This document shows positions 47,092 to 59,700 of a stretch of 64,000 nt of DNA, piece after piece. The notes below the pieces were generated by a model. It worked only from the letters and a program-made list of their open reading frames with translations, was not told where the DNA came from and made no database searches. The stretch is from positions 32,048,987 through 32,112,986 of the forward strand of contig OX637290.1 in assembly GCA_951799445.1 (NCBI GenBank), given 5' to 3'. A program made the position numbers and the translations under genes. This DNA is from Pseudisothecium myosuroides (taxonomy: Eukaryota > Streptophyta > Bryopsida > Hypnales > Lembophyllaceae). Every line of letters begins with the position of its first letter. The stretch's first letter is position 1.

Positions 47092-48841
47092 AATGGTTCT
47101 TCCATTTGTTAAAAAAAAACAAAAAAAAACCACGTGATTTTGTAATCAGAGTAGATAGTAAATCCAATAGGGGTAGTTTCATCAAATTTAGAATTAAACT
47201 ATGCCTTGTAGAATTTTGTAAAGATGAGTGGCATAGTAAATTCAAAGTTAACAGCTCATTTTTTTGGTTCAATTTGGGCATGGACTAAAAAGCCACTTAA
47301 CCACTACAAATGTTGCCCACCTCACAAAGAGCAAATTCAAGGAGCTCAAGGAGGAAACAAATGTGCTCATTCTTGTTTTTCTCACACACACTATCCTCAT
47401 TTAAGTAATCACCATGTGTTGCAAGCTCCACCATGATTTGCAAAATACCTAAAATGTTGTGAAATTTTAGATGAGCATTTTCAATTCTTTTATCTTTCAA
47501 TGAGAAGACATTAAATGGGATTTGGGAATATAAGAGGGTCATTTCAGCCCTAATCGTCTTGCTGGGAACTGCAATAAGTAGTCAAAATAAAATAAGATTA
47601 AAAAATAATAAATTAAATAAATAAAAATATTAAATTTTTCTAAAAATATTTGAATTTTTTTTTAATTTAAAAATTAATTTTTTACTTGGCACTCTCTTGA
47701 CCACGTCAGACTGCACAATTGGCAACGTTCTTAGGGTTCCCGTAGTTTGGAAACTCACAATCTTTTTTTGCCCCAAAATCTCTTTCAATGAACAAGTCAT
47801 CATTTCAAAATATTGATAACTTAAATTAGCTCATTTATTTTGATTTTTTTGTTTGTTTGATACGCTAAAATAAAAAAAAACTATGAATACTTTAGTGGCA
47901 TTTTTAGTGCCATTGGAAAGCTCTCCAAGAAGAAGGATGCATGGGGTTTGTTTTGTGGCATTTGAATTTGCATTGTGAAAGTTATTAAACTTCAAAGTTT
48001 CCATGAATTAAAAAATTGAATTAAATTATCTTTTATTTTGGAAAAACCATACAAAAAAAAAAATAAACAACCTAATTTTAGATATAGACTAGTGTGCCAT
48101 GTGCCATTGCCACAATTAAAATAAAATTAAAAATAATTTTCTAATTTTTAATTCATAAAAACTTTGAAATGCAATAACTTTCACAATATAGTGTGAGAGG
48201 TTGCATTCTTGGTACAAATAGAAAGCTTTATGCACAAAGGAGTGCATGGGCTTTGTTTTGTGGCGTTTGGACATGTAGTGTGAAAGTTATTGAATTTCAA
48301 AGTTCTTATGAATTAAAAATTTTACTTAAATTATATTATATTTGAAAAAACCATAACTTTCACATCACATGAATAAATGCCAGAAAACGAAGCCATTACA
48401 TTTCTTTGTACATAGAGTTTTCTATTCGTGATAGTTTTGTAGAGTTTGGATCTACGGTGTAAAAATTATGGATTTTTTAAAATTAGAAAATTGAATTAAA
48501 TTCTGTTATTTTGAGAAAAACATAACTTTCTCATCAAATGTCCAAATACCACAAAACAAAGCCCTTAAACTTCTTTGTGCAATAAAAATTTATTTATTTT
48601 TAAACTAAAAAATTAAAAAAAATCTTTCCTTTTTATTATGATTGTAACAACAATACAGGGTACACTAATTCTCACTAAAATATGCTCCTTCAAAGTGCGC
48701 TATCCTATTTCCATTGATCCAAATAAAACTTCAAACTCAAATATATGTTATGTAACTAAATTTTACACCATGTACGGTCAAATAATCTGAGTATTCTGAG
48801 GTGCTCACTTTCATTGTGAAATTCAAGATCCTATGGTTACA
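47092..48841. repeat. AT-rich DNA with degenerate inverted and direct repeats
   Basis: No gene. Between 47925 and 48600 a phrase around GGGYTTTGTTTTGTGGC, then GTGAAAGTTATT and CAAAGTT, occurs twice directly and at least twice in reverse complement (AACTTTCACATCAC, then GAAAACGAAGCC). This suggests an old foldback or nested repeat whose borders are lost. Confidence 0.45.
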
Positions 48842-48845
48842 TTAA

Positions 48846-49406
48846 CCCCTAAAGGACTATGCATGCAGATTTTGAACTATGAATGAACAGAAACACGTCC
48901 CAAACTCACCAAAATGCATTTTTTCATCCATCAATTTTTAATCAAGATTCTTATATTAGTTCTTTAACATTTGTATGGTTCAAATTATGAAGATTTTGCT
49001 TTGCAAATATTCTATAATTCAAAAGGTATTGGGAGGTCTAGCCTCAAAAAATAACTTTTTTTAGTTCAAAGATTGACCCTTCAAAAATGACCTGAATCAA
49101 AAAATCAAATAAAAATCTTCAAAAATCACTTTAATTAGAATTTTAAACTTATAGAAAAAAAAATTTTAAAATCATAAATATTCAATCTACAATTGATTTT
49201 AGAAGGAATTTCCAATTTGTGGCTTACAATTTTATTGTAAAATATTGGTATGTATTTTTGTTGATCTAACCGTATGGATGTGATCTATAAATAGCATTTT
49301 ACAACTATTGTTTGAGAGTCATCATTAAAATATTCTTCTAAGTTGCATTTTATAATAGATCTTCACAATTTTAGAAATCTAGACACCCCTCCGGTCCTTT
49401 TAGGGG
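48846..49406 (+). mobile_element. TTAA-flanked element, 561 bp (family B)
   Basis: TTAA at 48842-48845 and 49407-49410. Ends are CCCCTAAAGGAC and GTCCTTTTAGGGG. It is nearly identical to the element at 51983-52548, apart from small indels and a few substitutions. Non-coding. Confidence 0.8.
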
Positions 49407-49410
49407 TTAA

Positions 49411-50059
49411 TTCGAATTGATCTGAAGAAAAATGAGCAAACAAATTATTCAAGTTCTTGATAGTTTTGGCCCATTTTGAAAGTACATCCCCCTTAGATTA
49501 TTAGAGGTTAAAAGTATTTTTAATTGTATCTATACAAAGCCAAGCTAGAAATATATTTGACTTAGCATCCTCCATACAAATGCAAAAACTTTAAACCTTC
49601 TTTTTTATATTTGAAGAAGATTGAAATTATCAACAAATTAAACAAATATAAAAAATAAAATTATAGTAGAGTAGAATTTTATATTTTTTCAATCTTGAAA
49701 TTATGTTTGTAGTTTCACAAATTTATAATCACCTCATAGGGTTACTGAAGCCATATTGTTGATATATGCTGAAAAGAATTTTTTTTTTTTTTTTTTTTAA
49801 TTTTGCATATATAACTGGGATTTCATATATTATTTGATGAATGATCATATATAGTGGCTTTAATTTCTAGATGTAGTTATAATATGAAATGAGAAACATA
49901 TATATTAGGGCAGAGCCACTTGTGAGAGCCACTTGTTTCTCTATTTATCTTTTACACATTGCAATCGCATAACATTGTATATCTAGGCAATGATCTTTCT
50001 CATGTTGAGAAGGTGTTATCCTTTTATTATATACTTGGGAGGAATTTATCAATTAACTT
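49411..50059. other. AT-rich spacer with long T-run
   Basis: No gene. A run of about 20 T lies at 49779-49798. Nothing else structured is seen. Confidence 0.4.
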
Positions 50060-50063
50060 TTAA

Positions 50064-51310
50064 CCCCTAAATGTATTTGACTTTGTTTTCAACAAAAATC
50101 CTCCAAAACTACCATTTCTGATAGAAGTACCAAATGTTAAAAAAAAACATTTTTGCACACATGTAACTGTAGGATCTTGTAGTACACTAGTTTGAGAAGA
50201 TGTGGAAAAAAATTCAGAAATTTCCACCTTGTGAATTGCAAGATATTAGCGTTTGAATTGACAAAAATCTTTTTTTGTCCCTGCAAAAAACTTGGCAACT
50301 ACACTTCACAAGGTCACATTCAGTATATGAAAAAATGTCCAAAATGGTACACTAAAAAGGGTATTTAGTGTTGGCAACACTATTTGCGAACCATGACACT
50401 AAATATCATTAAGCCTACTAAAGTAAGTAACATTAAATGTAATTTCTAACATTAAATATACTCTATGGTAAATCTGAAATCTGAAAATGTTTACATTTAG
50501 TGTTAGAACTTATTAAAGGAAGGTAGAAGGGAAGAGAAGGCAAAGGCGGCGCATTGAAGTTTAGCACTACACTAATCGTCCTAAAATTGACATTTAGTGT
50601 AGGGTCAAGTAGGGTGGTAATTACACTAAATGTAATCCAACACTAAATACCCTTTTTAGTGTAGTGCTTCTTTGGACTCATTCTTCAAGGCAATTTGGCT
50701 AGATGCTTGAAAAATCTCAGATCATTTGGGATTGTACAACATATAGGAAAAAAATAATAAGTAGAAAGAAATAGAGAATGATTCAAAATACTAAATTGTC
50801 AAGAATTTAGTTATGAAATTGAAAAATGCCAATTCCAACGGGTTTTGATGATGTAATATACAATCTACACCCAATGTTTTTTCTTTTTCAAAAATATTGA
50901 AAATTGAGTAAAATTAAGGACTTCAAAGTTTATTTCTAGAGTAGAAATTCTATAACTATCCTAAAATTACAGTGCCTCATAACTTTCATCTCACTAATCA
51001 AAATGAAATGACTCAAAGCTTTCATCATATATATAAATCTATAAAACCAAGTTCAAATTTTTAGTTTAAAAAATAAATAAAATTTAAATGAATTTAGCTG
51101 CCTGGATTGCCCGCCAAACACAAAAAATTATGTATCATACAATAATTTTTAACCATGTAATCAAAAGTTATGAAAATTGTTGGACTTTAAAGCTACTCCT
51201 TGATTACATGTTTTGCAAAAATTTCAAAGAAAAAAACTAAAATTTCCATTTGTAGTGAGTTGCCCAAAATTGCTATGTTCCCAAAAAAACAATGTTTGGA
51301 CATTTAGGGG
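50064..51310 (+). mobile_element. TTAA-flanked element with nested insertion
   Basis: TTAA at 50060-50063 and 51311-51314, ends CCCCTAAATG and CATTTAGGGG. It is the same family as 10635-11571, in opposite orientation and 310 bp longer. The excess is the nested element at 50349-50662. Non-coding. Confidence 0.78.
50349..50662. mobile_element. Nested 314 bp TIR element
   Basis: Inverted ends of about 26 bp: ACACTAAAAAGGGTATTTAG and its complement CTAAATACCCTTTTTAGTGT. Comparison with the uninterrupted relative at 10635-11571 (AAAATGGTTGTGCTTC in the same strand sense) shows the host sequence resuming directly after it. Inside, ACACTAAAT words recur on both strands. The ends resemble the CACTA type but the duplication is unclear. 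Confidence 0.75.
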
Positions 51311-51399
51311 TTAAAGGACCAAGGATCCCATTTTGGGCTTTTTGAGACTTTGTAATTTGAAATTTCTGCATGAATTTTTAAGATGATTGCTACTCATCA

Positions 51400-51650
51400 C
51401 AACGGTGCTAATATGTGAGCCCAAAAATGCGAGCTTGTGAGCATTGAACCTACAATATAGGTACCTATGATATGAATACCATACACTATAGAAGATGTAT
51501 GTATCATAAACACCTATAATATGGATATTTGTAACGTGTATACCCTATAATCATAGACGGTTTCTATAGTATATACACCTATAACATAGGTGTGTAGTAT
51601 TATAGGCTCATAGGCTCACACTCCTATGCTCACATAATGGCAACCCTCCT
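51400..51650. repeat. CTATAATATGG-rich repeat, second copy
   Basis: Same layout as 9600-9860: GTGAGC/GCTCAC words in inverted orientation outside, many degenerate ACCTATAATATGG units inside. Suggests a small non-autonomous element family. Confidence 0.5.
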
Positions 51651-51982
51651 ACTCATCATAATCAATATGCAAAGTTTGTTTCATGTCATTCCGATAAATA
51701 TTGCGAAAGCTATAAGTTTAAAAAAAAATTCAATGTGAAGAGTATTAATTATTTTTTTGTAATTGTAAAGATTGATACCTACTCAAAAACATTTGAACTA
51801 TTCAATTCTTGACTAATGTAGTTAAAGTTACGAGGAATTTTATTTTGTGGGCAATGAAGGTAAAAAAACATGTAAAGTTGTCTTTTACTCTCACTTCTAC
51901 TCTCAATTTTAAAAAATTTCAAAGAAAAAGAAAAAGAAAGATTATATTTGCTTACTAGAACATTTTTACCTATTGGGATTAA

Positions 51983-52548
51983 CCCCTAAAGGACCATGAG
52001 AGCAGATTTTGAACTATGAATGAACAGAAACACATCCCAAACTCACCAAAATGCATTTTTTCATCCATCAATTTTTAATCAAGATTCTTATATTAGTTCT
52101 TTAACATTTGTATGGTTCAAATTATGAAGATTTTGCTTTGCAAATATTCTATAATTCAAAAGGTACTGGGAGGTCTAGCCTCAAAAAATAACTTTTTTAG
52201 TTCAAAGATTGACCCTTCAAAAATGACTTGAATCAAAAAATCAAATAAAAATCTTCAAAAATCACTATAATTAGAATTCAATATTTTAAACTTATAGAAA
52301 AAAAAAATTTTAAATCATAAATATTCAATCTACAATTGATTTTAGAAGGAATTTCCAATTTGTGGCTTACAATTTTATTGTAAAATATTGGTATGTATTT
52401 TTGTTGATATAACCGTATGGATGTGATCTATAAATAGCATTTTACAACTATTGTTTGAGAGTCATCATTAAAATATTCTTCTAAGTTGCATTTTATAATA
52501 GATCTTCACAATTTTGGAAATCTAGACACCCCTCCGGTCCTTTAGGGG
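51983..52548 (+). mobile_element. TTAA-flanked element, 566 bp (family B)
   Basis: TTAA at 51979-51982 and 52549-52552, ends CCCCTAAAGGACC and GGTCCTTTAGGGG, a 13 bp perfect inverted repeat. Twin of 48846-49406, about 3 kb away in the same orientation. Confidence 0.82.
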
Positions 52549-52552
52549 TTAA

Positions 52553-53600
52553 CAATTTTCAATTTCTTATAAAAGTTACAAGCAAATTAATTTTTTCTTT
52601 CATTTAGTACCACCTTTTATTTTACAATTTATGTAAACGAATAAATATGAAATTTTTTTGGTTAAATTTTTTTACATATGTTTTCAATCCATTTTCCAAC
52701 ATATTGAATGCACAAGTTATAGGACATATGTTTTTTTTTCTAAAAATGTTAAAAGACAAAACTTCACCTTTTGGAAGGGCTAGAAAAGCTAAACTTGAAG
52801 TTTAGGTACATTATAACATTGTTAACATTCACTGGGGGGTTTCCTTTTTCTTTCCTAGAAATTGGAAGCCCTTCAACAACAAAGTACATATGCCCATCCA
52901 ATGATGTTCACAACATTATAATTGAATTATCTCCCAAATATTTAGGGACAAATTATACCTCCACCTGGGGGCAGGCAACTCAGTTGGTTAACAATGTTAT
53001 CATTGAACTTGCAATTGGTGGGAATATTGATTCTAAAATTTTGAGACAATGTACTTGAATAAGGGTTGCTTTAGACTATAGTGCATAAGTGCACCAGTTG
53101 GTCAAAAATTTTTGGCCAAGACATGGTTATTTGAGGTAATCAGTGGCCGGATGTTGGACAAGATGGAAAGACAATAAAATAATGTCTTAATTAAGAAATC
53201 TTGACCAATTGTAGTATAAACACTAACTAGAGAAGTCTTCCATCCACCAGTGAACTTCACCACCAAGAGAGTTTTAGCCAGCTACAATAGGAACCATAAC
53301 CCCTAATGGTCCCCATAGACATATTTTGTACATTTTTAGGCGGTAGCAAACTTTGAAAAGCTATAACTTTTGTATCCAATGCCCAAATTCAATAAACCTT
53401 GTTGGAAAAAATGTGTCTATTTGTCAAGTTTGTGTGGTAATATTTTCACATCAAACCATTATGTATTGAATTTTTGGGAATCATTTAAGTACACGGGGTT
53501 CAATTTTAGTTCACCAATGCAATTCAACCATCTTCCATCAAAAACAAATTTTGATGGTAAAATGAAGGGATTCCTTCATTGAGATACGTAGGAAAGAAAG
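52553..53600. other. AT-rich spacer
   Basis: No gene recognised. The frame 52771-53058 is unlike any family I know. A TAACCCCTAATGG word at 53299 may be a single damaged end of a TTAA-type element. Confidence 0.35.
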
Positions 53601-53719
53601 GTAAAGATGTCATTTTTATATCGAAATATATTGTTCATCATAAATTCTCAAAGGCTACGGGATAATTTAAAGATGAAAACTTCACCGTTCATTGTGAAAA
53701 TGTAGGAAATATGTTTGAA

Positions 53720-54060
53720 GTATAATTTTGGACTTCATTTAGGCATAGTAGAATATCTTTTAAAAATAAAATTGGACTAAAAAAATTTGGAAAATGAAAT
53801 TGAATTTCATCAATAAAAATCCGTTTGAGACTTTGAGCCTCCAATCAAAAGTTATGGACAAAATTCAAAGAGAATGTTTGAAAATGTAAAAGAAAATGTC
53901 CCTTCCAACCCTTCTCTAAAATTTGTTCATAACTTTTGATTGGAGATTCAAAATCTCAAAACGGATTTTTGGAAATGAAATTTAACTTGATTTTCCAACT
54001 TTTTATTATTTCAAATTAAAAAAAAAAATTCTACTTTGCCTAAATGAGGTCTAAAATTCT
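53720..54060. repeat. Foldback repeat, about 340 bp
   Basis: The arms 53720-53880 and 53910-54060 are inverted copies (for example CCTCCAATCAAAAGTTATGG against its complement, and a CATTTAGGCATAGTAGAAT word against its complement). No terminal duplication was identified. Non-coding. Confidence 0.65.
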
Positions 54061-54117
54061 ACTACAAAATACAATTCCTACTCGTGACTTAATTATGAGC
54101 GGTTGAGTTCCTATTCA

Positions 54118-54868
54118 GGTCGTTGCAAGAAAGGAGGTTCAAAAAGCGTAGCGTATTGCACAGTACTCATTTTTTCTTTCGAGAGTACTTTAAACTTAGA
54201 AAATCAATTTTTAAAAAATATAAAAAATATATTTAATGTATACACCTTTAAGAAAAAGTTACCCTAGGAAGGAAAAACATAGAAAATTTTCTAAGTAGGA
54301 GACCTAGAAAAAAATTAAATCTCATGAAAGTAGGATTGGTCACTGTAATTTCACATTTTAATTTGTAAAAAACAGGAAAAACAATAAATTAAAAAATTAA
54401 AAATTGGCCATTGGGAAAGAGTTCATAGTGATGAGATTTCACTAAAAGATCGATTTGAAAACCATCTTCATTGTTCAAAAATTTCGCACAATGGAAGTGT
54501 TGTTTGCACTTTGCACTCATGTGGAGGACACAAAATAATATTTTTTAGATTCCCTTTCAGGTAGGAATATGCTTTCCTACTATGCAAATAGACCATGAAA
54601 ATTTCAGCTCCTGATCATTAAATTTGGGGACTCCTAACGTAGTAAAAAACCCTAAACCTTACATTGTAACAAATTAACAAAAATGATTTTTAAATATAAA
54701 ATGATTTTTTTTAATTTCTAAAAAATAAGGTATCTGATTACCATCAAGTTAGGCATCTCCAATAAAAATTTCATGTTCATTATACTTGTGCTTCAAAAGA
54801 TATAGAGGATAACAAAAAAGTCACTCTCATTGTGACAGGAAATAGGACCACCCTTTCTTGCAATGACC
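54118..54868. mobile_element. TIR element, GTTGCAAGAAAGG ends
   Basis: Inverted ends GGTCGTTGCAAGAAAGG and CCTTTCTTGCAATGACC. Related by its ends to 1271-2012 and 5677-6749. Non-coding. Confidence 0.6.
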
Positions 54869-54916
54869 CACTCATTCAAATTTAAGTATTCCTCATGGGT
54901 TGTTTTACCTCCTACC

Positions 54917-54917
54917 A

Positions 54918-54958
<41 letters not shown>
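54917..54958. repeat. (CT)n(TA)n microsatellite
   Basis: A CT run directly followed by a TA run with one TG interruption. Likely length-variable. Confidence 0.9.
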
Positions 54959-54969
54959 ACTTGTCTTCT

Positions 54970-55600
54970 CCATTTAAAACACAAAGTATAATTGACATTT
55001 GTATTAATGTGATGAACTTGCTCAATTCATTATAATGAATCAAGAGTTTTATTTTTGTTTACATACATAGTAAGAACATATTGTAGGTTCTATAGAGTAG
55101 AAACTTTGGTACAATCATGAGAGTTGAGCATGGCCAAGAGAAAGCGACACATGAGGGGGAGCATATTCAATTAGATTTGTCATTAGAAATAATATTTGAA
55201 TGAATAAGAATTCTTTGAAGGCCAAATTTCTTGTCCAAGGGGTTGAGGTTGGCCAAGAATCTTGACCTCTAGTAAACTACCCTCACAAAAAGTGTTACTA
55301 TATAGGCAGCCATGTCATTTTTTCATCCATGCTTGAGGTTCTTCATCGGAGAAGTCTTGGCCGTAGAGTAAATCCAATCCGGTGAAGAACAAAATTTGTT
55401 CCAATCGTATCGCTCCATTTCCCTACAATTCTTGACTAATGAACTTCTCCACTGTAGTCTAAACTCTAAAGGGCGACCCTAAGTAAACTAAAGGATCCTA
55501 CAATTGAATTTGTTGAAAGCAAATATTAATGAATAGGAAGGTGACCTTGCTTTGGAGACGAGCATTTTGAAGCACTTGTTGGCCTCAAAACATGTTGCCT
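54970..55600. other. Spacer, no gene recognised
   Basis: Unstructured AT-rich sequence. Confidence 0.35.
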
Positions 55601-55604
55601 TTAA

Positions 55605-56241
55605 CCCCTAAATGCCCAAGGCCTGTTTTGAGCCTCTAAGAATTTGTTCTAAATTGAACAAAAATCCAACATTTTGATAAGTTGAATCAATTAATTTGGA
55701 ATTGTAACCGTACAAATTCAAACTAGACATGTTAGAGATCACATAGGAAAAGAAAACACAACAATATCATTTAAGGATTGAAAGATTATAATGTTTGATC
55801 ATCAAAGTGTTAAAACTATGAAAATCTTTGAGCTCTCTTTTTGCATCTCAAATCTAAAAAGTTCAAGACCAAAAAAATATGAGGTTGAAGGGCCTAACAA
55901 ATATAACCCCAATCAATTTATAACTTCTCAAAATCTATTCTACAATTTTTTTAAATGAATTTCTAGTGTGATTTTTTCTCCAAGATCTAGTGTATTTGAG
56001 GCTCATTTCCAAGAGCCCTCAACACTACGAAAAGTCAAGATTGCAATGGGTACCTTTGCACAAAACCTTGAATAGAAAAATCATAATCATTCATTTTCAA
56101 AATCAGATTTTTGATGCTAAAACTAGACTTCAAAAAGAATCTTTCAAAAATATAAACTACTAAAAATAGCAATTTGGTAAGGTTTTATTTAACTTCAAAG
56201 TTTCTTCGACACCACATTTGGGTGCCTTGGGCATTTAGGGG
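55605..56241 (+). mobile_element. TTAA-flanked element, 637 bp (family A)
   Basis: TTAA at 55601-55604 and 56242-56245. Ends CCCCTAAATGCCCAAGGC and GCCTTGGGCATTTAGGGG are perfect 18 bp inverted repeats. Twin of 24183-24818 over its full length, differing by a few percent. Confidence 0.83.
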
Positions 56242-56245
56242 TTAA

Positions 56246-56778
56246 ACATGTTGGTCCTTTGCGGATTCATTCAAGGACTAGGGTTGACAGACGAGCCCTG
56301 TAAGACAATTTTGTTCACGGTCAGGTTCCCCTTTTCAAGGATGCTAAAGGACCCCTGCCAGCCTGCCTCACTGGTACACATTACACAAGCATGTTATTTT
56401 GAGGGGAAATCGGTATTCCAGGCTGTGGTTCGATTTCCAGTTAAAAGCAAACGAGAGTAAAGGAATCGGTAAGGCAGCATCGGTAAACGGGACAATGGGA
56501 GGTGTTGACTTTCAACACAGTGGCGCGAGATGAGGATTGCTCGTGATCCTCGGAAACTTCAAACCCGGTCGACGCGTTTCCCGTATTTCTATTTACCTCC
56601 CACATTCAGTCATGCACCAATTGACAGATGAGGACAACGCTTAAGTTAGAACAGTCGATGGGAGGGGCGAACGTTTTGAGACAGAGGTTGGCAGAAGAAG
56701 GGCGAGGACACGAGCGGGCTGCAGAAACCATTCCTGACAGCGATCAGAGGCTTGCCAGTCTCAAGCTGAAATCCAGCG
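56246..56778 (+). promoter_or_regulatory. Upstream region of receptor kinase
   Basis: The 530 bp before the receptor-kinase start, GC-richer from about 56460. It should hold promoter and leader, but no TATA box or other motif can be named safely. The left border is the TTAA element, so that insertion lies close to the promoter. Confidence 0.35.
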
Positions 56779-59700
56779 ATGGAGGGATACTGGGACACCA
56801 GGAGCAAATGTTGCTGGAGTTTTGTGGCTGCCACACTTCTCCTTTGGAGTTTCAGGGTGCCCACGACAGTAGCTCAGACGACTCATCCAGGTTTGTCACC
56901 CTATCTACACACTTCGGGTTGCATTTCACACTCGCTGCAACAGAACAAATCGTGGTTGCAGAACTCTGTTTAAATTTTAGTGTACTCACAAACCCATGGA
57001 CACTAGCTCGAGACAGAATCCTCTGGTTTAGGTTCTCTCCAGAAACACGAAATCTTGTTACTTTCCTTCATCCGATTGTGCAGTTTTGCGGTTACCGTCA
57101 ATTTTGTGAAAATGGCGCGATTCCAACGCCAAAAATGGATCTACAGGTCTAAAATCTAGGACCTGTCTGGATTTATATTTCAGAGCAGGTGTTCTGACAG
57201 GTGCGAAAGTATTGGAATACAGCCAGTTCACCGATATTGACGTTGGTTTCAAATTTCCATCGAACGGAACTTGTCGTCCACACAGATCGAACCATTGGAA
57301 AATCCTCCGACTCGCTTGCGCAATTGCTAATCTTGATGTGTACGTTTGGATGGCAGATTATCTGAACATCGACTGTGGTGCGAATGTCACCTACGTCGAC
57401 CCCGTCACCAACCTCACTTGGGTCCCCGACACTGCCTACATTTCCACAGGGAAGCTCCAGAGATCTGTCGTCCCCACTAATCTCCAGAACTTCACTGAAC
57501 TCAACAGACTCCGCTACTTCGACGACCTTCGTCCCAAGAACTGCTTCACCTTGCCCGTGGTGTCCGGCAGCGCCTACTTGCTGCGGGCGACGTTTTTCTA
57601 CGGCAACTACGACAGCAAGAACCAGCCACCGTCGTTTCAGGTGGCCCTCGACGCCACCTTCATGGACGACGTGACCGCTTTGTCGGGCGATGATGTCATC
57701 TATAGGGAATACCATTATGTGTCGCAGGGGAACGTGAGCATCCTGTGTCTGCTGCGGACGTCACCGGAGCAGACGCCGTTCATCTCCGGAATATCGCTGA
57801 AACCGGCGTCGGCGATTTCCACGGGGTATGTGGAGCAATATGGGCAGCTCCTGCAGCAAAACCAGGTGATGAAGACGCGCTTACGCGTGAATTACGGTGA
57901 AACGAAACTGATTCGGTACGCACAATTGGGACCGTCGCCTTGTCTTCTTTTCAATTCTTGTGAGTCCATAAATTGGGGTAAGGGCTATGAATTCCGGCGA
58001 ATTTCGCACAATACTTCTGCTGCTAATATGGCAATTCCCAACAATGAACCTGGCTATGGAATTGCTTTTTCTGTAGGCGTAAAGCGAGCTAGAGCCAAGA
58101 CTGGATCGAAATCGTGCGCGCTTTAGTTTGCCTAATTATGGTTGAATTGATCTATGTATTCAGTGCTTTTACTATTTGGATTCGTTTGCTCTGATCACGA
58201 TAGTGCGAAATGCGAGGAGTGAAGCATGGTTTTGGGGAAGTTGGCCAGTCAAGCTAGCTCATCGGACGCGCGCTCAAATAAGTTAGCGTCCGCAACTTTA
58301 GGACCGTAATCTCCGTGAACTCTGCAGAATTCCTCTCTTTCTTGATTAATTTTCTTTTCGTTTTCGGTTCCTCTCGTTAGATAGCCCCAGTGAGCCCCAC
58401 TGACTATGTCTGATCCCACTTGGTGAAATCAGACTGGGTCATTGGGAGATTCCACTTCTGCGGCCAACTCTTGCAAATGAGACTTGTAAATGTCAAGGGC
58501 CCACAAAAGCTTGGAGAATTGTTAGACTTCTTTTACCTCGCAGATACGCCGCTTTTAATCTCCAAATTTGTGTAGGCCCCTGGGGTTATATACACCAACG
58601 AGACACCTCCCATTTAATTTGCATATCCCAAAAATTAGCTGAAAATTTTGAAGATATTCATTCATGCTCTCGGGAAGCGTTTTGGGGGGCATTTAACCAA
58701 CTCGCTCATCATGTGGCGATTAGTTCGACAATAAAACTCCCATTTACGTAATTTAAAACTATAATCATCTATTTAGGTTACGCAATTTACTGTTCTAAGA
58801 AAGATTAGGCAAACACATCCATAGATAGCTAGTTTCATCTCATTCTGTAGATTGCAACTCTACCTGTAAGATTTTGACAAGTATTCGTCTCACCTTATGA
58901 GCTCGACATCTTGCAACAAGGGTACAAATCTGCGCAGGATGCCGAAAAGGAAAGTCTCCACTGACGACAAAACCTTCATATCACAATGCATTTTAAAACC
59001 GTTAAATATAAATGATTATCGTAGAAGATGTCTAACGTATGTCGCCCAAACCAATCACTTTAGATTCACAAGCGTGCTCTTTCATTCAACTGACATGGCA
59101 AGGTTGAGGTTCCATTTACAAAAGAGGTCCACCCATTGAGCACACATGTGAGCTTTGCTTTGTGCCAATTGTAAAAATACTTCCATGTATCTGTTGGCAC
59201 TTCATTTTTGTTGCAATTGATTTCTAGACTAGTAATAAATAAATGTGCTAAAGTGAAGATGTTGCAAGCATGCATGTTTCTAGATTGTTGTAGGACAAGG
59301 TTCAAAGTGAGCTTCGATTTCTTTGTGCCAAGTGTGAAAAGACTAGCTTCACCCCTTGAAGTTTCCTTTTTTGCAATTGATTTTGAGTTGAACCTCAACT
59401 AAATGTGTAAAGTGTAAGATGGTACTAGCAAGTTTCTAGATTGCTAGATTGTTGGAGGAAAAGGTTCAAAGGTTCCATTCGTGAATGGAAGTTCCTCTCT
59501 CTTGATCCCTTACAATATGGTGAATGGAGACTATTCCTTCCATTCTATGATTCTATCCTTTTTATCCATCTATCTTCCTCACCTAACCTAGTACGTGTTG
59601 TTTCCCTTACTTGTAGAGCTCCAAATGACTATTATGATCGGTTCTGGTTCCCAGAGAGCCCCACTGCAAACATTTACTTGGCTCCTACGACTGACCCCAA

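Noticed and set aside
57173..57715. 180-residue minus-strand frame opposite the receptor kinase
   Set aside because: Shadow of the malectin-like exon, which has a coherent product and splice borders on the plus strand.
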